This document shows positions 56,195 through 64,000 of a stretch of DNA of 64,000 nt, in pieces. Within the stretch, counting starts at the first letter, position 1. Each line of letters begins with the position of its first letter. A model generated the notes under the pieces. The model did not search any database and was not told where the DNA came from. It saw nothing but the letters and a program-made list of their open reading frames with translations. The DNA is from an uncultured bacterium (lineage in GTDB: Bacteria; UBP6; UBA1177). The position numbers and the translations under genes are program-made. The stretch covers positions 1 through 64,000 of the forward strand of contig CAJOFY010000006.1 of NCBI GenBank assembly GCA_905233945.1, in the 5' to 3' direction.

Positions 56195-56634
56195 AAGAGC
56201 GCTGCCTGCTCTGCGACATCATCGATCAGGAACTTTCCGAGAGAAAAAGGATAGTCTGCGAACACGACAACTTTGTTGCAGTCTGCCCCTATGCAAGCCG
56301 CTTTCCCTTTGAAATAATGGTCCTTCCGAAAAAACACGGCAGGATTTTAAGTGACAATCCCGCTTCGGCGATAGGCGATTTTGCGAAGATTCTTAAACCG
56401 GTTATGACAAAGTTGAGACTCGGGCTCAATTCGCCTGCCTACAACATGGTTTTCCACTATCTTCCGGTAAACAGCGGCAGCGATGCCGAAGCCGAAAGTC
56501 TGGCATATCACTGGCATCTTGAAATAATTCCGCGGATTTCCGTGATAACTGCCGACAGTTTTGAAAACGGCATTTTTGTAAATCCGACACTGCCGGAGGA
56601 CGCGGCCGAATTTTTGAGAAACATAAGGGAGTAG
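56191..56634 (+). CDS. GalT-like C-terminal half
   Basis: CLLCDIIDQELSERKRIVCEHDNFVAVCPYASRFPFEIMVLPKKH...YHWHLEIIPR; ATGA overlap. Confidence 0.75.
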   Translation: MKERCLLCDIIDQELSERKRIVCEHDNFVAVCPYASRFPFEIMVLPKKHGRILSDNPASAIGDFAKILKPVMTKLRLGLNSPAYNMVFHYLPVNSGSDAEAESLAYHWHLEIIPRISVITADSFENGIFVNPTLPEDAAEFLRNIRE

Positions 56635-56637
56635 GTT

Positions 56638-57498
56638 ATGAAGTATTCGATTATTCCTGCTGCAGGGCTCGCGACCCGTTTTCTTCCGGCGTCAAAGTGT
56701 ATTCCTAAGGAGCTTTTCCCCGTTCTGGACAAACCTGTGATACAGTATATCGTCGAAGAGTCGATTGAGGCGGGTGCAACGAACGTCGTTTTTGTCTCTG
56801 GCAGCGGAAAAGAGGCGATTCTCGACCATTTCGATAAGATAAATCCTAAATTTTCGGCCAAAAACCTCAAAGAAGACGTCCGCGAGAAGGTTGAGACTCT
56901 CGATGACATGATTGAAGTCATCTCCGTTCGCCAGAAATCCCCGCAAGGACTCGGTCACGCAGTAATGAAAGGAACTTTCGTAGTTCCGAAAGAGGAATCC
57001 TTCGCCGTAATGCTTCCAGATATGCTCATTTTTTCTGAAGGTGAAAGCACCGTCATGCAGGAAATGAGCCGTATCAGTGAAAAATACTGCTGCTCGGTCA
57101 TCGCCCTCATGGAAGTTCCGGCGGAATCGCGCGGAATGTACGGCATCGCGGAGGGAACGAAAGTTGAAAACGGAGTCATCGATATAAAAAAACTTATCGA
57201 AAAACCGTCTGCCGGCGAAACCGAATCGAATCTTGCAATTTTGGGAAGATATATTTTCACGCCGCGGATCGCAGAAATTTTGAGAACCGTAAAACCCGGT
57301 AGAGGCGGTGAGATCCAGCTTACCGACGCGATGGTCTCACTCCTTGCCGAAGAGCGGATTTTGGGTTACGTCATCGATTCCCAAACCCGCGTTTTCGATA
57401 CCGGAAATATGGAAGGATTTGCCCTTGCAAACGCTTATGCCGCGCTTTGCAGAGTCCCTGATTTCGACAGAAAGATAGCTAATTTAATCAAGAAATAA
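56638..57498 (+). CDS. galU: UTP-glucose-1-phosphate uridylyltransferase
   Basis: IIPAAGLATRFLPASKCIPKELFPVLDKPVIQYIVEESIEAG. Confidence 0.96.
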   Translation: MKYSIIPAAGLATRFLPASKCIPKELFPVLDKPVIQYIVEESIEAGATNVVFVSGSGKEAILDHFDKINPKFSAKNLKEDVREKVETLDDMIEVISVRQKSPQGLGHAVMKGTFVVPKEESFAVMLPDMLIFSEGESTVMQEMSRISEKYCCSVIALMEVPAESRGMYGIAEGTKVENGVIDIKKLIEKPSAGETESNLAILGRYIFTPRIAEILRTVKPGRGGEIQLTDAMVSLLAEERILGYVIDSQTRVFDTGNMEGFALANAYAALCRVPDFDRKIANLIKK

Positions 57499-57500
57499 TT

Positions 57501-57645
57501 CGTGACGGCGTTTCATCGTGCCGCCGTCGGTCGTTTTTGTCGACGCCGCCTTCGATATATCGTTGCGCCGCCGTGTCGATATATCGTTGCCGCCTTCGAT
57601 ATTTCGAAAATTCGAAATTTCGTTATTTCGAAATGACTTTGGCGG
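57501..57645. repeat. CGATATTTCGAAATTTCGA-type element, copy 3 (overlaps the clpB stop)
   Basis: cgatatatcgttgcgccgccgtgtcgatatatcgttgccgcc ... cgatatttcgaaaattcgaaatttcgttatttcgaaat. Confidence 0.8.
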
Positions 57646-59773
57646 CGTTGAGTTTGAATTTTCCGTTCTCGACTGTGATGACGGCTTTTGTCTTTGGCGG
57701 CAGATTGCCTTTCAGGATTTCTGTTGCAAGAAGCGTTTCGACATTCTTTTCAAGGTAACGTCTGACCGGTCTTGCGCCGTATTCGGTGTTGAAGGATTCG
57801 TCGATGACTTTCTGCATTGCTTTGTCATCAAGGTCGAGGTGGAGCTCCTTGTCCTCAAGGATCTTGTTGATGTTCTTGAGAAGAAGGGCTGTTATCTCCT
57901 TCAGGTTGTCGGTCGAAAGCGGGTTGAAGACCACGATATCGTCGATACGGTTGATAAATTCAGGTTTGAACCTTCCTTTTATCGTCTGCATTACGGCATC
58001 GAGTTCTGCTTCGGAAAGTTTTCCGTCCTTTCCTTCGATCATGTCGCTTCCGAGGTTGGAAGTCATGATTATTATTGTGTTTTTGAAGGAAACAGTCCTT
58101 CCCTGGTTGTCTGTGAGCCTGCCGTCTTCAAGTATCTGGAGCAGAATGTTGAAGACATCCTCGTGCGCTTTCTCGATCTCATCAAGCAGGACGATGGAGT
58201 AGGGTTTTCTTCTGACTGCTTCGGTGAGCTGTCCGCCTTCGTCGTAGCCGACATATCCTGGAGGCGCACCGATAAGACGCGAAACTGAGAATTTCTCCAT
58301 GTATTCGCTCATATCGATCCTGACCATGTTGTCAGCCGTGTCGAAAAGCTGTTCCGCCAGTTTTTTGGCAAGTTCTGTTTTGCCGACACCTGTGGGGCCT
58401 ACGAAGATGAAGGAACCGAGCGGCCTGTTCGGGTTGGTAAGGCCTGCACGCGATCTCAGGATCGCCCTCGTGATGCTTTCTATCGCCTCGTTCTGGCCGA
58501 TGATCTCCTCTTTCAATCTGTTGGAAAGATTGAGGATCCTCTCTTTTTCGGTCTGAGTCATGCTCGAAACCGGAATGCCTGTCCACTTGCTTACGACTTC
58601 GGCGATCTGCTTTTCGGTGAGGACTTCGGTGACCATGACATTTTCGTTTTTGGTGATTTCCTGAGCCTCTTTCAGTTTGGTTTCAAGAGTTCTCAGTTTG
58701 CCGTACTGGAGTTCGCCCACTTTGTTGAAGTCGCCTTCGCTCTGGGCTCTTTCGATCATGGTCTTGACCTCGTCGATCTCCTTTTTGAGCTTTTTGACCT
58801 CTTCGATCGAAGCCTTTTCCTTCTGCCAGATCTTGTACTGTTTGTCGTACTCGTCAGTCGTCTCTTTCAGACGCTCCTCGACGTTTCTGATCTCCTCTTT
58901 TGTTGCGCCCGAATCCTTTCTGCGGAAGCCCTCGAACTCGATCTGGAGCTGGAGTTTCTTACGCTTGAGATCGTCAAGCTCGGCCGGCATGCTGTCGTTG
59001 TCGGTTCTCAGCATTGCGCACGCTTCATCGATAAGGTCGATCGCTTTGTCGGGCTGGAAACGGTCTGAAATGTAACGGTTCGAAAGTTTTACCGCCGCCA
59101 CGATAGCCCCTTCCGAAATCGTGATCCCGTGATGGATCTCGAAACGCTCACGCAGACCACGAAGGATAGAGATCGTCTCGTCTTCATCCGGCGGCTGGAC
59201 GATAAGGGGCTGGAACCTTCTTTCAAGAGCGGCATCCTTTTCGATGTACTTCCTGTATTCGTCGAGAGTAGTCGCACCGATGCAGTGCAGCTCTCCTCGT
59301 GCCAGCATAGGTTTCAGCATATTCGCCGCATCCATGCTGCCGTCGGTTTTGCCGGCTCCGACGATCGTGTGGAGCTCATCGATGAAAAGGATGATTTTTC
59401 CTTCCGATTCCTTGACCGCTTTCAGGACATCTTTCAGCCTTTCCTCGAATTCGCCGCGGTATTTCGCTCCCGATATAAGGGCACCCATATCGAGCTCGAA
59501 GATCTCTTTGTTCTGAAGGCTTACAGGCACGTCGCCGCGGACGATACGCCGTGCCAGACCTTCAACGATCGCCGTCTTGCCGACACCGGGCTGACCGATG
59601 ATGACCGGGTTGTTTTTGGTCCTTCTCGAAAGAATCCTGATGATCCTTCTGATTTCGCCGTCACGCCCGATCACAGGGTCGAGTTTCCCCGCCTTGGCAA
59701 GATCGACAATGTTTCTTCCGTAGTTTTTCCACGAATCTTTGTTCGTTTCATTCTCGTTAACATTGTAATCCAT
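57623..59773 (-). CDS. clpB: ClpB/ClpC-type AAA+ disaggregase lacking the Clp-N domain
   Basis: [46 protein letters not shown]...[24 protein letters not shown] at 59773 with ggagg RBS. Confidence 0.92.
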   Translation of the reverse strand: MDYNVNENETNKDSWKNYGRNIVDLAKAGKLDPVIGRDGEIRRIIRILSRRTKNNPVIIGQPGVGKTAIVEGLARRIVRGDVPVSLQNKEIFELDMGALISGAKYRGEFEERLKDVLKAVKESEGKIILFIDELHTIVGAGKTDGSMDAANMLKPMLARGELHCIGATTLDEYRKYIEKDAALERRFQPLIVQPPDEDETISILRGLRERFEIHHGITISEGAIVAAVKLSNRYISDRFQPDKAIDLIDEACAMLRTDNDSMPAELDDLKRKKLQLQIEFEGFRRKDSGATKEEIRNVEERLKETTDEYDKQYKIWQKEKASIEEVKKLKKEIDEVKTMIERAQSEGDFNKVGELQYGKLRTLETKLKEAQEITKNENVMVTEVLTEKQIAEVVSKWTGIPVSSMTQTEKERILNLSNRLKEEIIGQNEAIESITRAILRSRAGLTNPNRPLGSFIFVGPTGVGKTELAKKLAEQLFDTADNMVRIDMSEYMEKFSVSRLIGAPPGYVGYDEGGQLTEAVRRKPYSIVLLDEIEKAHEDVFNILLQILEDGRLTDNQGRTVSFKNTIIIMTSNLGSDMIEGKDGKLSEAELDAVMQTIKGRFKPEFINRIDDIVVFNPLSTDNLKEITALLLKNINKILEDKELHLDLDDKAMQKVIDESFNTEYGARPVRRYLEKNVETLLATEILKGNLPPKTKAVITVENGKFKLNAAKVISK

Positions 59774-59968
59774 AGCAAACCTCCATTTAAAATCCGGCAT
59801 CTGTTATAAACAACTTTTCGCGGTTTCAAGGGGTAAAAATCACAGTAGGGGGAAAAAATTTAAAATAAGCGGGCAGGGAATTTGGTGAGAATGCAGCTTG
59901 TTTTTTTAAGATTTTTTTCTAAAATACCGCGTTTTTTGTTAAAAAATGTTTTTTTATAGGAGGGAAAA

Positions 59969-61384
59969 ATGAAGAAATTTTTTGTGGTTTTCGCGCTTTT
60001 TATACTGTTTTTCGCAGTTTCCTGCGGAAGTTCAGGCAAAAACGAAAACAAAGACAATACCGGCACAGGCGAAACTGTGACTGACGAAGATTCGGTTTCT
60101 GAGCCTGCAGACAGACCGGATACAGACGATCCTGACACCGAACCTACGGACACAGATGATTCTGACACAATGCCTGAACAGTCAGACGGCGGCGATTCCC
60201 AGTCTGATGATATGGATACTGCACCGGATAACAGCGATTCAACTCCTGACGATGACGCTGATTCATCCGATACCACAGACACATCTGATACCTCTGACAC
60301 AGAAACAGATACCGAATACGAGCCAGACGATGATGAAGATCTGTGTAATTCCGACCCGTGTGCAGGTATTGTCAATTCGACAGGCGACTGTATTGTAAGC
60401 GGAACAAGCTATATCTGCGGCTGCAATGAAGGCTACAGATGGAGCGGTTCAGAATGCGTAACGCAGTCATTTCCTGATTCTCCATCCATAGGCAACATCT
60501 GCACTGGTCAGAAAAAGTGCTACACCGACGAAACGGAAATCTCATGTTACGCTTCCGAAAGTGCCGGTTTTTTCGGCCAGGATGCATATTATGCAAGCCT
60601 CGGTGTATGTTTACCGCATAGTTTCACCGTTCAGACTCTTTCAAACCAGAATGTTGTTCTTGACAACAATACCGGACTTATATGGCAGCAGACAATTCCA
60701 ACGGAAAAGTACACTTGGGAAAACGCCGTTTCATACTGCAGCGGATTGACTTATGGAGGATACAGCGGCGACTGGCGGATGCCGGCACTGCAGGAACTTC
60801 TGACGATTGTTGACAGCAGCAGATATGAACCTGCGATCGACACTGAATATTTTCCGGAAACCCCATCAGGTCTTTCGATTTATTTCTGGTCTTCATCTGC
60901 CACAGCAGGTTATTCGGATATCGTCTGGAATGTAGAGTTCGACCTCGGCGGTGCGAACCCCTTTGGTAAGGCGGGAAGCGCTCATATCCGTTGTGTGAGA
61001 GGTGAAGCATGGCCTGAAAGCATCTTAACATCTGATACTGTAAACGGAGATGGCATTGTGACAGACAGCGCAACAGGTTTGATGTGGCAGAAAAACTATG
61101 TGGAAAACAAAGCCTGGCAGGAGGCTCTTTCCTACTGCGCAGACCTTACTTATGCAGGATACACTGACTGGCGGCTTCCTGATAAAAATGAACTTATATC
61201 GCTTGTTAATTACGAAAAATCTGATCCGGCTTCTGATTTTCCAGATATGCCGTCAACCAAATTCTGGTCTTCATCTACTAATAACAGCTTAGATGTAGAG
61301 AGCGCATGGTCTGTAATTTTCTACTCCGGCAGTATCGGCAACGGTTCCAAGTCAAGTGCCTACTATGTCCGCTGTGTGAGGTAG
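59969..61384 (+). CDS. Lipoprotein with acidic linker and two DUF1566-like domains
   Basis: FFAVSCGSSGKNENKD; NTGLIWQQ...DWRMPALQEL; SATGLMWQKN...DWRLPDKNEL. Confidence 0.85.
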   Translation: MKKFFVVFALFILFFAVSCGSSGKNENKDNTGTGETVTDEDSVSEPADRPDTDDPDTEPTDTDDSDTMPEQSDGGDSQSDDMDTAPDNSDSTPDDDADSSDTTDTSDTSDTETDTEYEPDDDEDLCNSDPCAGIVNSTGDCIVSGTSYICGCNEGYRWSGSECVTQSFPDSPSIGNICTGQKKCYTDETEISCYASESAGFFGQDAYYASLGVCLPHSFTVQTLSNQNVVLDNNTGLIWQQTIPTEKYTWENAVSYCSGLTYGGYSGDWRMPALQELLTIVDSSRYEPAIDTEYFPETPSGLSIYFWSSSATAGYSDIVWNVEFDLGGANPFGKAGSAHIRCVRGEAWPESILTSDTVNGDGIVTDSATGLMWQKNYVENKAWQEALSYCADLTYAGYTDWRLPDKNELISLVNYEKSDPASDFPDMPSTKFWSSSTNNSLDVESAWSVIFYSGSIGNGSKSSAYYVRCVR

Positions 61385-61523
61385 GGCTTCGACCCCAACG
61401 ACCGCTCAGGAACCGGTTCAGCAACCTTAAAAAATTTCCATCCCGAAAATACTTGCTTTCCCTAAATTATAAGTCTACATTAGCCCGTTGTTTGTTTTAT
61501 CAACTTATTCCTTGGAGGAAATT

Positions 61524-62732
61524 ATGTATTCAAATCTTGACAATTACTTTTCAGACATGTCCAAAAGGGCAAAAAAATCGGCTATCAGAGAACTTCTCAA
61601 ACTCACAAAGGAACCCGGAATCATTTCTTTCGCAGGCGGTCTTCCGGCTCCGGAAACTTTCCCGGTAAAAGAACTTGAGGAAGTTACCGAAGAAGTTTTG
61701 AAGAAAGAAGCTGCTTTCGCTCTCCAGTACGGCACGACAGAAGGCGACGACCTTCTCAGAGAACAGCTTGTAAAACGCTATCAGGAAATGGGTCTCAAGA
61801 TCACGAAGGAAAACCTTGTCATCACGACCGCAAGCCAGCAGTCGCTCGACTTCCTCGGCAGAGTTTTCATCAACAAAGGCGACAAAGTCATCGTTGAGTT
61901 CCCGAGCTACCTCGGCGCACTTCAGGCTTTCAACGCTTTCGGCGCAGAACCGGTCGGCATTCCTTCCGATGATCACGGTATGGATCCGAAACTCCTCGAA
62001 GCAAAACTTGCAGAACTTCAGGCAAAGGGCGAGCAGGTAAAATTTATGTACATCATTCCTGATTTCCAGAACCCGTCAGGCGTTACGATGCCGGAATTCA
62101 GAAGAAAAGAGATCATCGAGATCGCTCACAAATATCACGTTCTCATCGTTGAGGACAGCCCCTACAGAGAACTTCGTTTTGAAGGCGAAGCTCAGCCCAC
62201 GATCTATCAGCTTGACGATCAGGGAACCACAATTACACTCGGAACCTTCTCGAAGATTTTCGTTCCGGGATTCAGAATCGGCTGGGTAATCGCAGATCCG
62301 AAGATCATCGACAAGTTCGTAACCACGAAACAGTCGGTCGACCTCTGCACACCGCCTTTCGTTCAGAGAATCGCAGGCAGATACATGGAAAGAGGCCTTT
62401 TCGCAACGAAACTCGGTGACATCATCAAACTTTACAAACACAAAAAAGACCTCATGATGGACTGCTTCGAAAAATATCTTCCGGAAGGCGTAAAATGGAC
62501 GAATCCAGAAGGCGGACTCTTCCTTTTCGTTTACCTTCCTGAGCACATGGATGCAGAGAAACTCTTCAAGATCGCGATCGCAAACAAAGTCGCATTCGTT
62601 CTCGGAACAGTTTTCTACTGCGACGGCAGCGGCAAGAACACTCTCAGAATCAACTTCTCATACTGCTCGGACGAACAGATCATCGAGGGCGTAAAGAGAC
62701 TCGGCCAGGCTATCAGAGAGTACAAAGACTAA
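61524..62732 (+). CDS. PLP-dependent aminotransferase, class I/II (2-aminoadipate transaminase-like)
   Basis: MSKRAKKSAIRELLKLTKEPGIISFAGGLPAPETFP...YIIPDFQNPSGV...EDSPYRELRF...LGTFSKIFVPGFRIGW. Confidence 0.95.
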   Translation: MYSNLDNYFSDMSKRAKKSAIRELLKLTKEPGIISFAGGLPAPETFPVKELEEVTEEVLKKEAAFALQYGTTEGDDLLREQLVKRYQEMGLKITKENLVITTASQQSLDFLGRVFINKGDKVIVEFPSYLGALQAFNAFGAEPVGIPSDDHGMDPKLLEAKLAELQAKGEQVKFMYIIPDFQNPSGVTMPEFRRKEIIEIAHKYHVLIVEDSPYRELRFEGEAQPTIYQLDDQGTTITLGTFSKIFVPGFRIGWVIADPKIIDKFVTTKQSVDLCTPPFVQRIAGRYMERGLFATKLGDIIKLYKHKKDLMMDCFEKYLPEGVKWTNPEGGLFLFVYLPEHMDAEKLFKIAIANKVAFVLGTVFYCDGSGKNTLRINFSYCSDEQIIEGVKRLGQAIREYKD

Positions 62733-62759
62733 TAAAATCAATTAGTTGTTCTTTTTGTC

Positions 62760-62787
62760 GGGCTTCCTTAGGGAAGCCCTTTTTTTA
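62760..62787 (+). terminator. Rho-independent terminator
   Basis: GGGCTTCC-TTAG-GGAAGCCC-TTTTTTT. Confidence 0.93.
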
Positions 62788-62818
62788 TTATTGTATTTTT
62801 AGTCAGTAGTTTTTAGTT

Positions 62819-63670
62819 TTATTTTACCAGAAATTCAATCTGATCCTTGTCTGCTCTCGGATTTATTATCATAAAGAACAGTTTTTTTGCATCGTCTGAG
62901 GCGACGAGAACGACTTTGTCACTCTTTTTTATGCCGATATTTGTGAAAAGAAGGATTTTTTCAGTGTGACTGAGCGAATTCATTATCGTTTCGGGAATAA
63001 ACTCAGTGTAAGTCCTTGTAAACAGCTCTTTGAATGTCGAAAGCGATTTCAGCGGGAAGCGGCTCGTCATGGTTTCTTCCTTGAAAATTACCGACTCGCT
63101 GTTTTCAAGCTCAAGTGTGTAAAATTGTTCCGAAATTTCTTTCAGTTTCTTTTTTGTTGCGATGATTTTTACTGCTTTGTCGGAGAAAAGTTCGTTGTTT
63201 GGTTCAAGCTGGAGCAGGACAGATGTGAAGCGGTCAATATCAAACAGAAAATGTTTAGCAGCAATTTTTTTGAAAGTGGAGCAGGGAATGTGGATAAAAG
63301 TGATGTCAAAACCAGGGAAAATTTTGTGAATGGTTTCTTTTATTTGGTTTATCAGAGCCGAATTTATGAAGCCAATTACGATTTCTTTGCTTTCTTTCTT
63401 GAACGAAACAGGAAGAGCCAGTAGTCTTGCAATTACGTCCGGGGTAAAGAATCTTGCAAAAAAGTCATCAGTCATGAGCCCTTTTTTCTCTTCATACATA
63501 ATGGGAAAACCTTCTTTTCCATAGAATTTGGCAAGATTTTTTTCGTCAATCATCCCTTTTGACACGGCGAACCATATCGGATCGACATTTTTTTTCATTT
63601 TCAGGATTTTGTTTGCGTTTTCCGAAGAGATTATGTTCTCCTGAACCATTTTCAGCATCAGATTTCTCAT
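62819..63670 (-). CDS. Hypothetical protein with GspE/MshE N-terminal-like domain
   Basis: DPIWFAVSKGMIDEKNLAKFYGKEGFP...PDVIARLLALPVSFKKESKEIVIGFINSA. Confidence 0.55.
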   Translation of the reverse strand: MRNLMLKMVQENIISSENANKILKMKKNVDPIWFAVSKGMIDEKNLAKFYGKEGFPIMYEEKKGLMTDDFFARFFTPDVIARLLALPVSFKKESKEIVIGFINSALINQIKETIHKIFPGFDITFIHIPCSTFKKIAAKHFLFDIDRFTSVLLQLEPNNELFSDKAVKIIATKKKLKEISEQFYTLELENSESVIFKEETMTSRFPLKSLSTFKELFTRTYTEFIPETIMNSLSHTEKILLFTNIGIKKSDKVVLVASDDAKKLFFMIINPRADKDQIEFLVK

Positions 63671-63681
63671 TGAAATCTCCG

Positions 63682-64000
63682 TTATATTTTTGCGATTATA
63701 GGAACTTTTCTTTTGTATTTCATCGAATTTATCCGCGTTTTGACAAAGCGGACGAGCTTTGCATCAAAACCTTCCGCAACAATTTCATCTTCACTCATTC
63801 CGAGATCTGATATTGCATGGATGACAGGATCCATCATCTGGTAGGAGTATCCGATTTCGCCTTCGTCTGTCTGACCTTCGAAAAGATCTGCGCTAGGCGC
63901 TTTTTCAATGACGCTTGTTGGAAGACCGAGATAGCGGGCGAACTCGAAAATATCGGTTTTGTAAAGGCTGCCGATTGGATTAAGAGCCGAAGCGCCGTCG
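63682..64000 (-). CDS. nadE: NAD+ synthetase, C-terminal part (runs off window end)
   Basis: Minus strand encodes ALNPIGSLYKTDIFEFARYLGLPTSVIEKAPSADLFEGQTDEGEIGYSYQMMDPVI... Confidence 0.85.
   Translation of the reverse strand, partial: DGASALNPIGSLYKTDIFEFARYLGLPTSVIEKAPSADLFEGQTDEGEIGYSYQMMDPVIHAISDLGMSEDEIVAEGFDAKLVRFVKTRINSMKYKRKVPIIAKI

Noticed and set aside
57518-58288. 256-aa plus-strand ORF over the clpB 3' end and repeat
   Set aside because: Antisense to clpB and partly composed of the repeat element.

Overview
64 kb of bacterial chromosome, mostly tightly packed protein-coding genes. The gspG-N order, AgmX/PglI-type C-terminus and many Cys-anchored acidic-linker lipoproteins suggest an uncultured anaerobic Myxococcota/Deltaproteobacteria-like organism; this placement is inference only. 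The first ~3.2 kb looks like a decayed defence/toxin-antitoxin island: a window-edge ToxN/AbiQ-like type III toxin with its own promoter and terminator, a RhuM gene broken at a U_UUU_UUG heptamer between 79-bp direct repeats, a Vsr C-terminal remnant, an HNH nuclease, and a Phd/YefM antitoxin with a stub toxin. The rest includes GH13 amylase and multi-POTRA Omp85, yhbY-ruvX-rluD, pta, PIN TA and murJ, Fic, hydF, aroQ, ffh-rpsP-khpA-rimM, hflX, namZ, pssA, a gspGHIJKLMN type II secretion block, a five-gene HlyD(propeller)-TolC-VTC-DUF4956-membrane operon, a large Sel1 protein, recX, an MlaE permease with a P-loop-less partner, lpdA, a radical SAM protein, a split GalT-like pair plus galU, an N-domain-less ClpB, an aminotransferase and the end of nadE. 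Main leads: the VTC/DUF4956 + TolC/HlyD operon, the edge type III TA locus, palindromic repeats translated in frame inside CDSs, a repeat inserted in the cleaved leader of GspI, and several enzymes with lost catalytic motifs. No tRNA, rRNA or CRISPR array was recognised.
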